This document shows, piece by piece, positions 7,443 to 13,832 of a stretch of 13,832 nucleotides of DNA. How positions within the stretch are numbered: position 1 is the first letter of the stretch; the number at the start of each line of letters is the position of its first letter. This DNA comes from Akkermansiaceae bacterium UBA985 (GTDB lineage: Bacteria; Verrucomicrobiota; Verrucomicrobiia; Verrucomicrobiales; Akkermansiaceae). Location of the stretch: assembly GCA_002292185.1 (NCBI GenBank), contig DBBL01000186.1, forward strand, positions 1-13,832, written 5' to 3'. The position numbers and the translations under genes were made by a program. The notes under the pieces were generated by a model. It was given only the letters and a program-made list of their open reading frames with translations. It did not search any database and had not been told where the DNA came from.

Positions 7443-7751
7443 ATGCGTATTTTATCCGCCATCTCCATTCTGCTGATCGCAACAGGTATCTCATCGGGGC
7501 AAAACAAGTCTAAGACCTCCGGTTTTATTGATCTAAATTACTACCCCGTCCTCACGGATGTCGACCAGGATACTTTCCTCACCGTCAACGCCTTGGTGAA
7601 CCTACCTGCCCGTCTGCAGTATTTCAGCTTCACCAACATTGCCGGCAATGACTCGCGCAATCCATTTTCAAGTAACAACCAATATTACTCGGAACAAAAT
7701 TTACGCTGGCAAATCGAAGATGACTCTCCTTTGGACTTAACCGTGCAATGA
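7443..7751 (+). CDS. Short secreted protein, probably a truncated N-terminal remnant
   Basis: This gene encodes 102 residues with a signal peptide (1-19, cleavage near SSG/Q). The mature part begins GFIDLNYYPVLTDVDQD and continues with alternating hydrophobic/polar stretches rich in Tyr, Phe and Asn, ending NLRWQIEDDSPLDLTVQ. That pattern suggests the first strands of an outer-membrane or beta-rich secreted protein that should be longer. The frame stops abruptly at TGA 7749-7751, inside an ATGA overlap with the cyclase start. I infer that the 3' end was lost when the cyclase gene arrived. A genuine short secreted protein acting with the CHASE sensor is the alternative. No family is named with confidence. 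Confidence 0.55.
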   Translation: MRILSAISILLIATGISSGQNKSKTSGFIDLNYYPVLTDVDQDTFLTVNALVNLPARLQYFSFTNIAGNDSRNPFSSNNQYYSEQNLRWQIEDDSPLDLTVQ

Positions 7752-9394
7752 CAAGCCGCAAACCATCTATCGTCCTTATCTTGGGACTTGTTGCTACCAG
7801 CTTCGTCTGGTCTGTGTTGAACTACACAGAGCACAAAAATGCAAAAGCAGAATTTAATTTTGAAGCTGAAAGAATCCACCAGCTAATCATCAAAAGGGTT
7901 TCGTCTTATGAGGGCTTACTTACTGGAGTGAAGTCCTTTTTTATGGCCTCCAAAGAAGTGAGCCTTCAAGAGTGGGAAATATACTTCGATAAGTTACAAT
8001 TTGAGAACCACTATCCAGGGCTTCAAGGCATCGGATATGTGCAACATGTCAGTTCAGAAAAGGACATAGATGAACTCAAAGTCCTGCTCCAGACATATGG
8101 CATGGTAGATTATAGAATCAAGCCTGGGGGTCTTCGTGATGAGTATTTCCCCGTCGTTTTCTTAACCCCCCTAGACCACAGAAATGAAAAAGCTATCGGC
8201 TTTGACATTTACTCCGAGAGTATCAGAAAAAAGTCGATCGAGAGTGCAAGGAAGCGTGAAAAAACCTCCCTCACGAGAAAAATAACCCTCGTACAAGAAG
8301 GTGATAAAAACATTCAAAGTGGATTATTGATGAATGTCCCCTTTTTCACCAACGAGAGAATCGACAAGCAAAACCTACCCAGGGAATTAGACGGGATCAT
8401 CAATGCCGTCATCAGGATGGATGACTTCATCACAGCACTGGTAGAGCCTGAAATTTTGGAGAACATGCACATGAAAATATATGACCAGCATGAATCCGAA
8501 GAAAATATACTATTTGATTCGCATAAAAACGGCCAACACAAAGCTTTCCCTGTCCGCTTCAACCACTCGACCACTCTAGACATTTACGATCAAAACTGGA
8601 TCGTCACCCTTGAGGGACAACCTGCGGCAAACTATCTACCTTTATTTTATGGCGGAAAAAGTAAAACCATCAACCTTATCGTCCTGCTGGTAGGTTTTGT
8701 TTTATCTGTCTTAGCATTCTACCTAACCAGAGCCTTCGTCACAACTACCAGACTTAGAAAAGAGAAAGCGGCAGACGCCATTGCGATAAAAGGCGATATG
8801 GATATCATTAGGCGGCAGGAGGAATCGCTGCTTAAATTTACCGACAATAGTGAACACGCCGTCGTTTGCATTGTCGATATTCAAGATTCCACGCTCATCA
8901 CTTCAAAGTTATCTGAGCCTGCAACAGCCCAATTATACAGCACATTCGATCAGGTAATGAGCGAGATCATTGTTAGCCATGGCGGCACGATTGTTAAGAG
9001 CATGGGTGATGCAATTCTATATTATTTCAAGACCTCATATCCGGCATCAAAAAATGATTACATACCCGCCATTGATTGTTGTTTGGATATGATCGCATCA
9101 AACGAGGCGTTAAATAGTCGCCTGTCCAAAAAGTCATTTCCTAAGATTAATTATCGTATAAGTGCCGTCTATGGCTCCGTGATGTTTGCTTCGAAAAATG
9201 ACGTCCATGACATCTTTGGATCAACGGTAAACCAAAGCTCAAAAATCAATCGTTTTGCAAAAACTAACGGGCTCGTTATTTCCGAGGAAATCCATGATTT
9301 GATTAAGAGAGAAAAAACATACAAAACCGAAAAAACAAAAGATGCTATTCGGATTGAATATGGGCATGGCGTCTACCATGTCGCCAGAATTTGA
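7748..9394 (+). CDS. CHASE-domain class III adenylate cyclase, membrane-bound
   Basis: The protein has 548 residues. One transmembrane helix lies at about 7-24, then an extracytoplasmic CHASE ligand-sensing domain (about 60-260, with HYPGLQGIGYVQHV and a following FPVVFLTPLDHRN), a second transmembrane helix (about 307-328), a short charged linker and a C-terminal class III nucleotide cyclase domain (about 370-548). Metal-binding Asp377 (IVDIQDST) and Asp421 (KSMGDA) are present. Lys417 and Asp488 (DIFG) match the adenine-selecting Lys/Asp pair, so ATP is the likely substrate and cAMP the product. The transition-state pair is Asn495 with Lys499 where Arg is usual. The gene is AT-rich (counted lines 32-42% GC against 50-57% in neighbours), suggesting acquisition by transfer. 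It overlaps both neighbours (ATGA upstream, TGATG downstream), implying coupled translation. Confidence 0.9.
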   Translation: MTSRKPSIVLILGLVATSFVWSVLNYTEHKNAKAEFNFEAERIHQLIIKRVSSYEGLLTGVKSFFMASKEVSLQEWEIYFDKLQFENHYPGLQGIGYVQHVSSEKDIDELKVLLQTYGMVDYRIKPGGLRDEYFPVVFLTPLDHRNEKAIGFDIYSESIRKKSIESARKREKTSLTRKITLVQEGDKNIQSGLLMNVPFFTNERIDKQNLPRELDGIINAVIRMDDFITALVEPEILENMHMKIYDQHESEENILFDSHKNGQHKAFPVRFNHSTTLDIYDQNWIVTLEGQPAANYLPLFYGGKSKTINLIVLLVGFVLSVLAFYLTRAFVTTTRLRKEKAADAIAIKGDMDIIRRQEESLLKFTDNSEHAVVCIVDIQDSTLITSKLSEPATAQLYSTFDQVMSEIIVSHGGTIVKSMGDAILYYFKTSYPASKNDYIPAIDCCLDMIASNEALNSRLSKKSFPKINYRISAVYGSVMFASKNDVHDIFGSTVNQSSKINRFAKTNGLVISEEIHDLIKREKTYKTEKTKDAIRIEYGHGVYHVARI

Positions 9395-10356
9395 TGAAAA
9401 AACTCTCCTTCCATTACAACAGAATACTCATCCCCTTCTGTTGTTTGTTTTTTGTGATCGAGAGCCCTGCTGAGCAACAGAACGTGGAAGCGCCTAAACC
9501 AACAAGCAAGCCGCTTCACAAGCCCGCAGGCAAAGGAAGCATCCGAGTTCTCATTGTTGATGGATTTAATAATCATCACTGGCAGCAGACTACGCGCTTA
9601 ACAACAACCATCCTTGAATCGAGCGGCTTGTTCACCGTTGATGTTTCTACTGCCCCATCCACCACCGTCTCCTCAGACTGGCCGTCCTGGCAGCCCGCAT
9701 TTGCCAAATATGACGTGGTCATTCAGAGCTGTAACAGCTATGGCAACCGCCCTACTTGGCCCGCAGCAATACAACGTGATCTTGAAAGCTATGTCGCCAA
9801 CGGAGGCGGGCTCTATATTCTTCATTCCGCAAACAATGCCTTCCCGGAGTGGCCAGACTACAATTTGATGATTGGCCTTGGCTGGCGTGACAAGACATTC
9901 GGCCACGCCATCACCGTCGATGACGACGGCACAGTAAAGCGCATCCCCCCGGGTGAAGGGGGCGATACCGGCCATGGCAAACGAATCAATGCACTCATGA
10001 CGCGTGCAAGCGATCACCCGATTCACCAAGGATTACCTAAGCAATGGTTAGCTGCTGATCTGGAGATCTATCGCTACGCCAGAGGCCCCGCCAAAAACCT
10101 GACCGTGCTCTCCTACGCAGAAGAGCCTGAGACTGGGCTCAACTTCCCGATTGAGTGGACGGTCAACTACGGTAAAGGCAAGGTCTATAATTCGACCTTC
10201 GGCCATGTCTGGAAAGGCGACACCAATCCACCCGGTATGCGTTGCCTAGCCTTCCAAACGCTCATGATAAGATCTCTGCAATGGCTCAGCGGCAACGAGG
10301 TCAGCTGGCCCATCCCAGACAAGTTCCCAACGAAAGAAGCTATCAGCTTAAAATGA
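9394..10356 (+). CDS. Secreted ThuA-domain protein (second of two)
   Basis: ATG 9394 is chosen (320 residues) because it overlaps the cyclase stop as TGATG; an in-frame TTG lies one codon earlier. Residues 1-27 look like a signal peptide (basic start, hydrophobic core, cleavage near SPAEQ), followed by a Pro/Lys-rich linker to about 47. The ThuA-like domain runs RVLIVDGFNNHHW (51-63), YVANGGGLYILHSANN (133-148), GLGWRD (161-166), DHPIHQGLP and the closing KGKVYNSTFGHVW (261-273). It is distinct from the other ThuA protein in the window, with little identity outside these motifs. ThuA proteins are tied to sugar metabolism, but the reaction is not established. Linkage to a cyclase suggests, without proving, a role near the sensed signal. 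Confidence 0.85.
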   Translation: MKKLSFHYNRILIPFCCLFFVIESPAEQQNVEAPKPTSKPLHKPAGKGSIRVLIVDGFNNHHWQQTTRLTTTILESSGLFTVDVSTAPSTTVSSDWPSWQPAFAKYDVVIQSCNSYGNRPTWPAAIQRDLESYVANGGGLYILHSANNAFPEWPDYNLMIGLGWRDKTFGHAITVDDDGTVKRIPPGEGGDTGHGKRINALMTRASDHPIHQGLPKQWLAADLEIYRYARGPAKNLTVLSYAEEPETGLNFPIEWTVNYGKGKVYNSTFGHVWKGDTNPPGMRCLAFQTLMIRSLQWLSGNEVSWPIPDKFPTKEAISLK

Positions 10357-10424
10357 AGGGCTTTCTACTGATTGCTGGGCGCTCTGGTTCTAAACGCTCA
10401 AGACTTGGTAAGGTTAAAAGCAAG

Positions 10425-10455
10425 CGCGACAGGCTCCCATACGCGACAGCCTCCC
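10425..10455. repeat. Imperfect 14-nt direct repeat between convergent genes
   Basis: CGCGACAGGCTCCC (10425-10438) recurs as CGCGACAGCCTCCC (10442-10455), 13 of 14 bases identical with a 17-nt period. The second copy ends immediately before the stop codon of the minus-strand gene. The gap between the convergent genes (10357-10455) has no clear hairpin with a T-run. The meaning of the repeat is unknown; it may be a small tandem duplication. Confidence 0.5.
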
Positions 10456-11148
10456 TTACTGACTTCGCGTAGCTAGGTAAATACAGTGCCTTGCCCGCTT
10501 TGACTTCTCATGCGGTTTGGCTGCATGTTCTTCAACATCGAAGCCCGCCTTGATCAGGCATTTTCTGAATTTTGGCGCAGGCTCTGAGAGCCAGTAGGCC
10601 ACACAGCCATCAGGTGTTAATATCTCCCGAATCTTTGCCAGAAAACCAGGCGAATAAAGCCGCGCATTACCCGCCGTAATCAAGTCGTCTGGTGTATTGT
10701 CAATATCCAGCAATAACGCGTCATAGCTGCCCCTACCCTTCGCATTGATGATGTCAAAAAGATCGCCTTGGCTAATCTTGGTCCGAGGATCTTCTAATAA
10801 AGGGCCATTATGCTCGACGAGAAACGTCCGATTCCACTCGATGAGGGGCGGCATCAATTCCGCGACCTCCACCGTCGCAGGGCTACCTACTAATTGCAGC
10901 GCGCGTTTGAGCGTAAAGCCCAAACCCAAACCACCGATCAACACCGCGGGATGCTTGGGCCTGCTCGCCTTACCCTCAAGTAGCTTTGCTAGCCCAATCT
11001 CTGAGAGCATTTCCTCCGAGCAAGTCAGTGCTGTGCTCATCAAATCAAAGCCATTGTACTTCAGGTAAAATTTATCGTCATGTTTGTGTAGAGAAAAAAC
11101 CGTGCCATCAGACATTTTTGACTCACCGAGCTTCACATAAGGCTTCAT
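10456..11148 (-). CDS. Spermidine-synthase-like SAM-dependent protein
   Basis: ATG 11148 (230 residues) is chosen over the longer frame from 11265 because AGGAAAGG lies 8 nt upstream and the family-like N-terminus MKPYVKLGE begins there. A short beta N-terminal part carries KHDDKFYLKYNG and LMSTALTCSEE. The Rossmann-like SAM fold follows: VLIGGLGLGF (69-78), VEVAELMPP with Glu96, SQGDLFD with Asp129 and LLLDIDNTPD (146-155), where spermidine synthases have DxxDP. The typical aminopropyltransferase N-terminal domain is reduced, so a methyltransferase or other SAM use is possible. Similar short SpeE-like proteins are usually annotated as spermidine synthase without proof. Cytoplasmic. It converges on the second ThuA gene and is divergent from the PliI-like gene. 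Confidence 0.75.
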   Translation of the reverse strand: MKPYVKLGESKMSDGTVFSLHKHDDKFYLKYNGFDLMSTALTCSEEMLSEIGLAKLLEGKASRPKHPAVLIGGLGLGFTLKRALQLVGSPATVEVAELMPPLIEWNRTFLVEHNGPLLEDPRTKISQGDLFDIINAKGRGSYDALLLDIDNTPDDLITAGNARLYSPGFLAKIREILTPDGCVAYWLSEPAPKFRKCLIKAGFDVEEHAAKPHEKSKRARHCIYLATRSQ

Positions 11149-11156
11149 GCAAGCAA

Positions 11157-11164
11157 CCTTTCCT
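11157..11164 (-). promoter_or_regulatory. Shine-Dalgarno site fixing the start of the SpeE-like gene
   Basis: The minus strand reads AGGAAAGG, ending 8 nt before ATG 11148. This supports the 230-residue product over a 269-residue version starting at 11265, which has no comparable site and a non-family N-terminal extension. Confidence 0.55.
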
Positions 11165-11312
11165 AAAACCCCACCATGAACAAGCACAGATAAAACCCGT
11201 CCTACAATTGACCTCTTTTGGGCGACAATATGAAAACCAAAAAAATCATGGTATGGCTTTGCCAATGCTCTAAAATAAAAACAGTTCTAGTAATTAAAAC
11301 GCCATCATTCCC

Positions 11313-11906
11313 ATGAAATTTACACCCATCCCACTCTTGGCACTCCTCATACTCAGCGCCTGCACCCCTTGTTCCACAGCTGAAGAAACCGTGCAGACCT
11401 CCAATAAAGGCTTTGAAGAGAGCATATCCCTACAAGGGGTCAGCTTTCTTATTCAATGTCCCAATCAGGGTTCGATCAACACACTCACCATCACCCCCTC
11501 TGGCCTAGAGGGGAAAAACGATCCCATCGTCGTCGAGATCGAAGGTTCCATCACTAATGCCGAGGTCGAGGATCTCGATGCCAACGGCTTCCCTGAGATT
11601 TATGTCTATGTCCGAGGTGCCGGAAGCGGATCCTATGGCTCACTCATCGCCTACGCCTGCAATCAAAAAAAATCCCTCACGCCTATCTTTCTTGCTGACT
11701 TGATGGAGGACAAGGCAAACTCCAAAGGCTATATGGGCCACGATCAATTCGCCGTCGGCGAAGGCGCCTTGCTGCGCCGTTTCCCACTTTACCATCAGAA
11801 TGACACCAATAGCAAACCCACTGGCAAAACACGCCAGCTCCAATACAAACTCAAAGCTGGCGAGGCGGGATGGATCTTGCGTCTGGACAGGTCCATGGAT
11901 TACTAA
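11313..11906 (+). CDS. PliI-like lipoprotein (putative periplasmic inhibitor of i-type lysozyme)
   Basis: The protein has 197 residues. A textbook lipobox LSAC places the lipidated Cys at 17, so this is an envelope lipoprotein. The mature domain is beta-rich. It has EDLDANGFPEIYVYV (86-100), an acidic loop like those of FG-GAP/EF-hand-type repeats, followed directly by RGAGSGSYGS (101-110), which contains the SGxY loop motif I recall for PliI lysozyme inhibitors. A conserved-looking tail has GYMGHDQFAV (139-148), RRFPLY and GEAGWILRL. PliI proteins block invertebrate-type lysozyme, for example from animal hosts or grazers. Inhibitory activity here is inference. No ribosome site precedes the ATG. 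The phospholipase-D-like gene follows 33 nt later. Confidence 0.68.
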   Translation: MKFTPIPLLALLILSACTPCSTAEETVQTSNKGFEESISLQGVSFLIQCPNQGSINTLTITPSGLEGKNDPIVVEIEGSITNAEVEDLDANGFPEIYVYVRGAGSGSYGSLIAYACNQKKSLTPIFLADLMEDKANSKGYMGHDQFAVGEGALLRRFPLYHQNDTNSKPTGKTRQLQYKLKAGEAGWILRLDRSMDY

Positions 11907-11939
11907 AGCCTACATTAAACGCCGCTTAGTTAAAATCAC

Positions 11940-13463
11940 ATGAAAGCAACACGCCCTTTTCTTTTCACCATAGTGGCAGCTGCTACCCTGCAGCTGAGCT
12001 CCTGTAGCAGCCACATCAATCCCTTCTTAGGACCAGCAGAACAAGCCCTACCCCCAGCAAGTGCCCCGACCTGGAACGCCCTCTCCAGCCTTCGCTCAGA
12101 TGACTGGTTTGTGCTTCTCGACCATGGACCCAATGCCGTCGATTGGCGTCTTCGTGCCCTCGATAGCGCCACCGCCAGCATCGACTTACAATCCTTCCTC
12201 CTCGGTGATGATCCCGTGAGCGAGGAACTTCTACGGCGCCTTCTCCTAGCTGCTGATCGCGGCGTGCGGGTGCGCATGTTAATGGATGATTCCTTTCTGC
12301 AGAAAAAGGACCCCATCGTGCACGCCATCGACTCACACCCTAACGTCGAATTTAAGGTTTATAACCCCTACGCACGACGCAGCGGCGGCAGCGCCATGCG
12401 CATACTGCTCAACCTCGGCGACTTCTCACGCGTTGATCACCGCATGCACAATAAAATCCTCGTTGTTGATAACCGTGCTGCCATCGTCGGAGGGCGTAAT
12501 CTCGCAGACGAATACTTCGGCCACGACTCCAAGATGAACTTCCGAGACCTTGAGGTCCTAACCGGTGGCCAGCACGTCCGCATTCTCAGTAAAGCCTTTG
12601 ACCGCTATTGGAACGACCACTGGGCCATTCCCGCCGAGAATCTACCCGGCACGGGCAAATCAAAGCTGAGTCTCAGCTCCTACCGACAATCGCTAAAACC
12701 CTTTCCTGGAGTCTTAAAACAAGAGGCTACCTCAGCCCGCCATGCTGCCTGGATGAAAGCGGGAAGATCCGCAGTAGCCGGCTACCCTACCCTTCTCGTC
12801 GATCGCCCACCTCACAAAAATCCGGCCAAGGCCAGTGAAGCTCCGATTCAGGTCGCTCACGATCTCCGCAAACTCGTCGACAGCGCCGATTCAGAAATTG
12901 TCCTCATTTCAGCCTACCTCATTCCTACACCCCAACTGGAAGCCGCGATAGAGCGCGCTGAGAGCCGCGGAGTGCAAGTCCGCATTCTCACCAACTCCTT
13001 GCGCTCAAATAACCACACGGCAGCACACGCATCCTACCGCCGCCACCTCAAGCAACTCATCGACCACGGGGCCGACCTTCACGAACTTCGCTCAGAGGGC
13101 AAAGACCGTAGCCATCATATGCGAGGAGATGCGGGCAATCGCAGCCTAGGGCTTCACGCCAAGGCCCTTATTATCGATGACGATAAGGTTTTTATCGGAA
13201 GTTGTAATCTCGACGCCCGCTCCCTGCGCATCAATACCGAAATGGGACTTGTCATCGAGAGCAAGGAATTCAACCGCCAATTACGTGAGGCCATGCGTCC
13301 AGACTTTCACAGACGTAATGCTTGGCATGTTCAGAAGCAGACCGACGGCAGCCTTCTCTGGGTTGGAGACGACCAAAGCCTCAAGAGCCAGCCAGCAGGG
13401 TCTCGTATGCAACGCATCGAGGACTGGATTTTCTCACTCCTTCCTATTGAGGCGGAAATGTAG
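11940..13463 (+). CDS. Phospholipase D / cardiolipin synthase (ClsC-like) lipoprotein
   Basis: The protein has 507 residues. The signal sequence ends with the lipobox LSSC (Cys22), so it is a membrane-anchored envelope protein. There are two PLD catalytic motifs: HNKILVVD (His170, Lys172, Asp177) followed by VGGRNLADEYFG, and HAKALIID (His406, Lys408, Asp413) followed by IGSCNLDARS. Other ClsC/YmdC-like segments are SIDLQSFLL, LLAADRGVRVRMLMDD (about 101-116) and DFSRVDHRMHNK. Length and layout match bacterial ClsC (about 470-500). Members join two phospholipids, or phosphatidylglycerol and phosphatidylethanolamine, to make cardiolipin. Both HKD sites look intact, so the enzyme should be active; the exact phospholipid reaction is inferred. 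It lies 33 nt after the PliI-like gene, plausibly in one operon. Confidence 0.88.
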   Translation: MKATRPFLFTIVAAATLQLSSCSSHINPFLGPAEQALPPASAPTWNALSSLRSDDWFVLLDHGPNAVDWRLRALDSATASIDLQSFLLGDDPVSEELLRRLLLAADRGVRVRMLMDDSFLQKKDPIVHAIDSHPNVEFKVYNPYARRSGGSAMRILLNLGDFSRVDHRMHNKILVVDNRAAIVGGRNLADEYFGHDSKMNFRDLEVLTGGQHVRILSKAFDRYWNDHWAIPAENLPGTGKSKLSLSSYRQSLKPFPGVLKQEATSARHAAWMKAGRSAVAGYPTLLVDRPPHKNPAKASEAPIQVAHDLRKLVDSADSEIVLISAYLIPTPQLEAAIERAESRGVQVRILTNSLRSNNHTAAHASYRRHLKQLIDHGADLHELRSEGKDRSHHMRGDAGNRSLGLHAKALIIDDDKVFIGSCNLDARSLRINTEMGLVIESKEFNRQLREAMRPDFHRRNAWHVQKQTDGSLLWVGDDQSLKSQPAGSRMQRIEDWIFSLLPIEAEM

Positions 13464-13485
13464 ACTGCATCTTCTCCAATAGACC

Positions 13486-13575
13486 ATGCGCTTAGCCGAG
13501 CTTATCGCCGCCTGTATCTCTGCTGATTTTCATCTTCACGGCATAGAAAAGCCGTGTATCTTGACTCTAAAGTGA
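13486..13575 (+). CDS. Doubtful 29-residue ORF overlapping the next start
   Basis: ATG 13486 opens a 29-codon frame (beginning MRLAELIAACISADF) ending at TGA 13573-13575, which overlaps GTG 13572 as GTGA. It fills the gap after the ClsC-like gene. The overlap suggests a leader peptide for translational coupling, but 29 codons can occur by chance and there is no ribosome site. Confidence 0.2.
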   Translation: MRLAELIAACISADFHLHGIEKPCILTLK

Positions 13576-13832
13576 ACTGCAAAACCCCAAAATTTATTTC
13601 CTCTCTGGCGGGTAGCCGGTGGGCTCGACGTATTGTCATCAGTGTGCTCTGCCTGTTTTGCCTTTACCTCGTCGGTGGATTTCTCGCAGTGCCCTTAGCG
13701 CTTCGCTACATCGCCCTCGCCAAGGTGAATGACAAAATCCTCGGCACCATGGAGGTCGAGCGCTTTCGCTTCAACCCCTTCACCTGTGAGCTGAAAATTG
13801 AGGATTTCACGGGCACGACAAGCGACGGCAAG
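13572..13832 (+). CDS. DUF748/AsmA-like membrane protein, N-terminal part
   Basis: The 87 visible residues run off the window end. After a basic N-terminus (AGSRWARR, 13-20), residues 21-40 form one transmembrane anchor. Next comes VNDKILGTMEVERFRFNPF (52-70) and LKIEDFTG (74-81). This resembles the N-terminus of DUF748 proteins, where a membrane anchor is followed by a helix ending in FNPFT and a strand with LxLEDL. Such proteins are large AsmA/YhdP-like envelope proteins thought to help lipid or outer-membrane homeostasis. Start choice is uncertain: GTG 13572 or in-frame GTG 13554; no ATG or ribosome site was found. Following a cardiolipin-synthase-like gene, it may share an envelope-lipid role. 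Confidence 0.6.
   Translation, partial: MNCKTPKFISSLAGSRWARRIVISVLCLFCLYLVGGFLAVPLALRYIALAKVNDKILGTMEVERFRFNPFTCELKIEDFTGTTSDGK

Noticed and set aside
11149..11265. 39-residue N-terminal extension of the SpeE-like protein
   Set aside because: The good ribosome site lies directly before the internal ATG 11148, and the extension does not resemble the family.

Overview
The window looks like chromosomal DNA of a Gram-negative, heterotrophic member of the Verrucomicrobiota (PVC group). This is inferred from gene content, not from any marker gene. Two secreted ThuA-domain proteins, several lipoproteins, a DUF748-type protein and many starts without a Shine-Dalgarno sequence fit that group. No rRNA, tRNA, CRISPR array, transposase or integrase was seen.

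Layout. 1-135 is the 3' end of a type I DAHP synthase gene (shikimate pathway). 166-2045 is a minus-strand pair: a secreted ThuA-domain protein followed, with a 4-nt overlap, by a bile acid:sodium symporter-family transporter. 2046-2657 is the only long gap. It holds a good sigma70-like promoter, two hairpins and one doubtful small ORF. 2658-4319 is a beta-hydroxyacid dehydrogenase plus an alpha/beta hydrolase (21-nt gap, likely one operon). 4470-7377 holds a TraB/GumN-family protein and a large secreted glycoside-hydrolase-like protein. 7443-10356 is a tightly overlapping trio: a short secreted protein that looks truncated, a CHASE-domain class III adenylate cyclase, and a second ThuA protein. 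10456-11148 (minus) is a spermidine-synthase-like SAM-dependent protein. 11313-13463 holds a PliI-like lipoprotein and a ClsC-like phospholipase D/cardiolipin synthase lipoprotein. 13572 to the end is the start of a DUF748/AsmA-like membrane protein.

How the genes fit together. Much of the window encodes cell-envelope or secreted functions: carbohydrate handling (two ThuA proteins, one glycoside-hydrolase-like protein), envelope protection or remodelling (PliI-like, ClsC-like, TraB/GumN, DUF748) and uptake (the symporter). The cyclase is the one obvious signalling gene. It is clearly more AT-rich than its neighbours and is joined by stop/start overlaps both to an apparently truncated gene and to a secreted ThuA gene, so this trio is the most interesting locus. 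No known defence or mobile system was recognised. The best leads are the cyclase locus, the glycoside-hydrolase-like protein with an internal EF-hand-like loop, the dehydrogenase with an altered substrate motif, and the possible structured RNA at 2357-2446.
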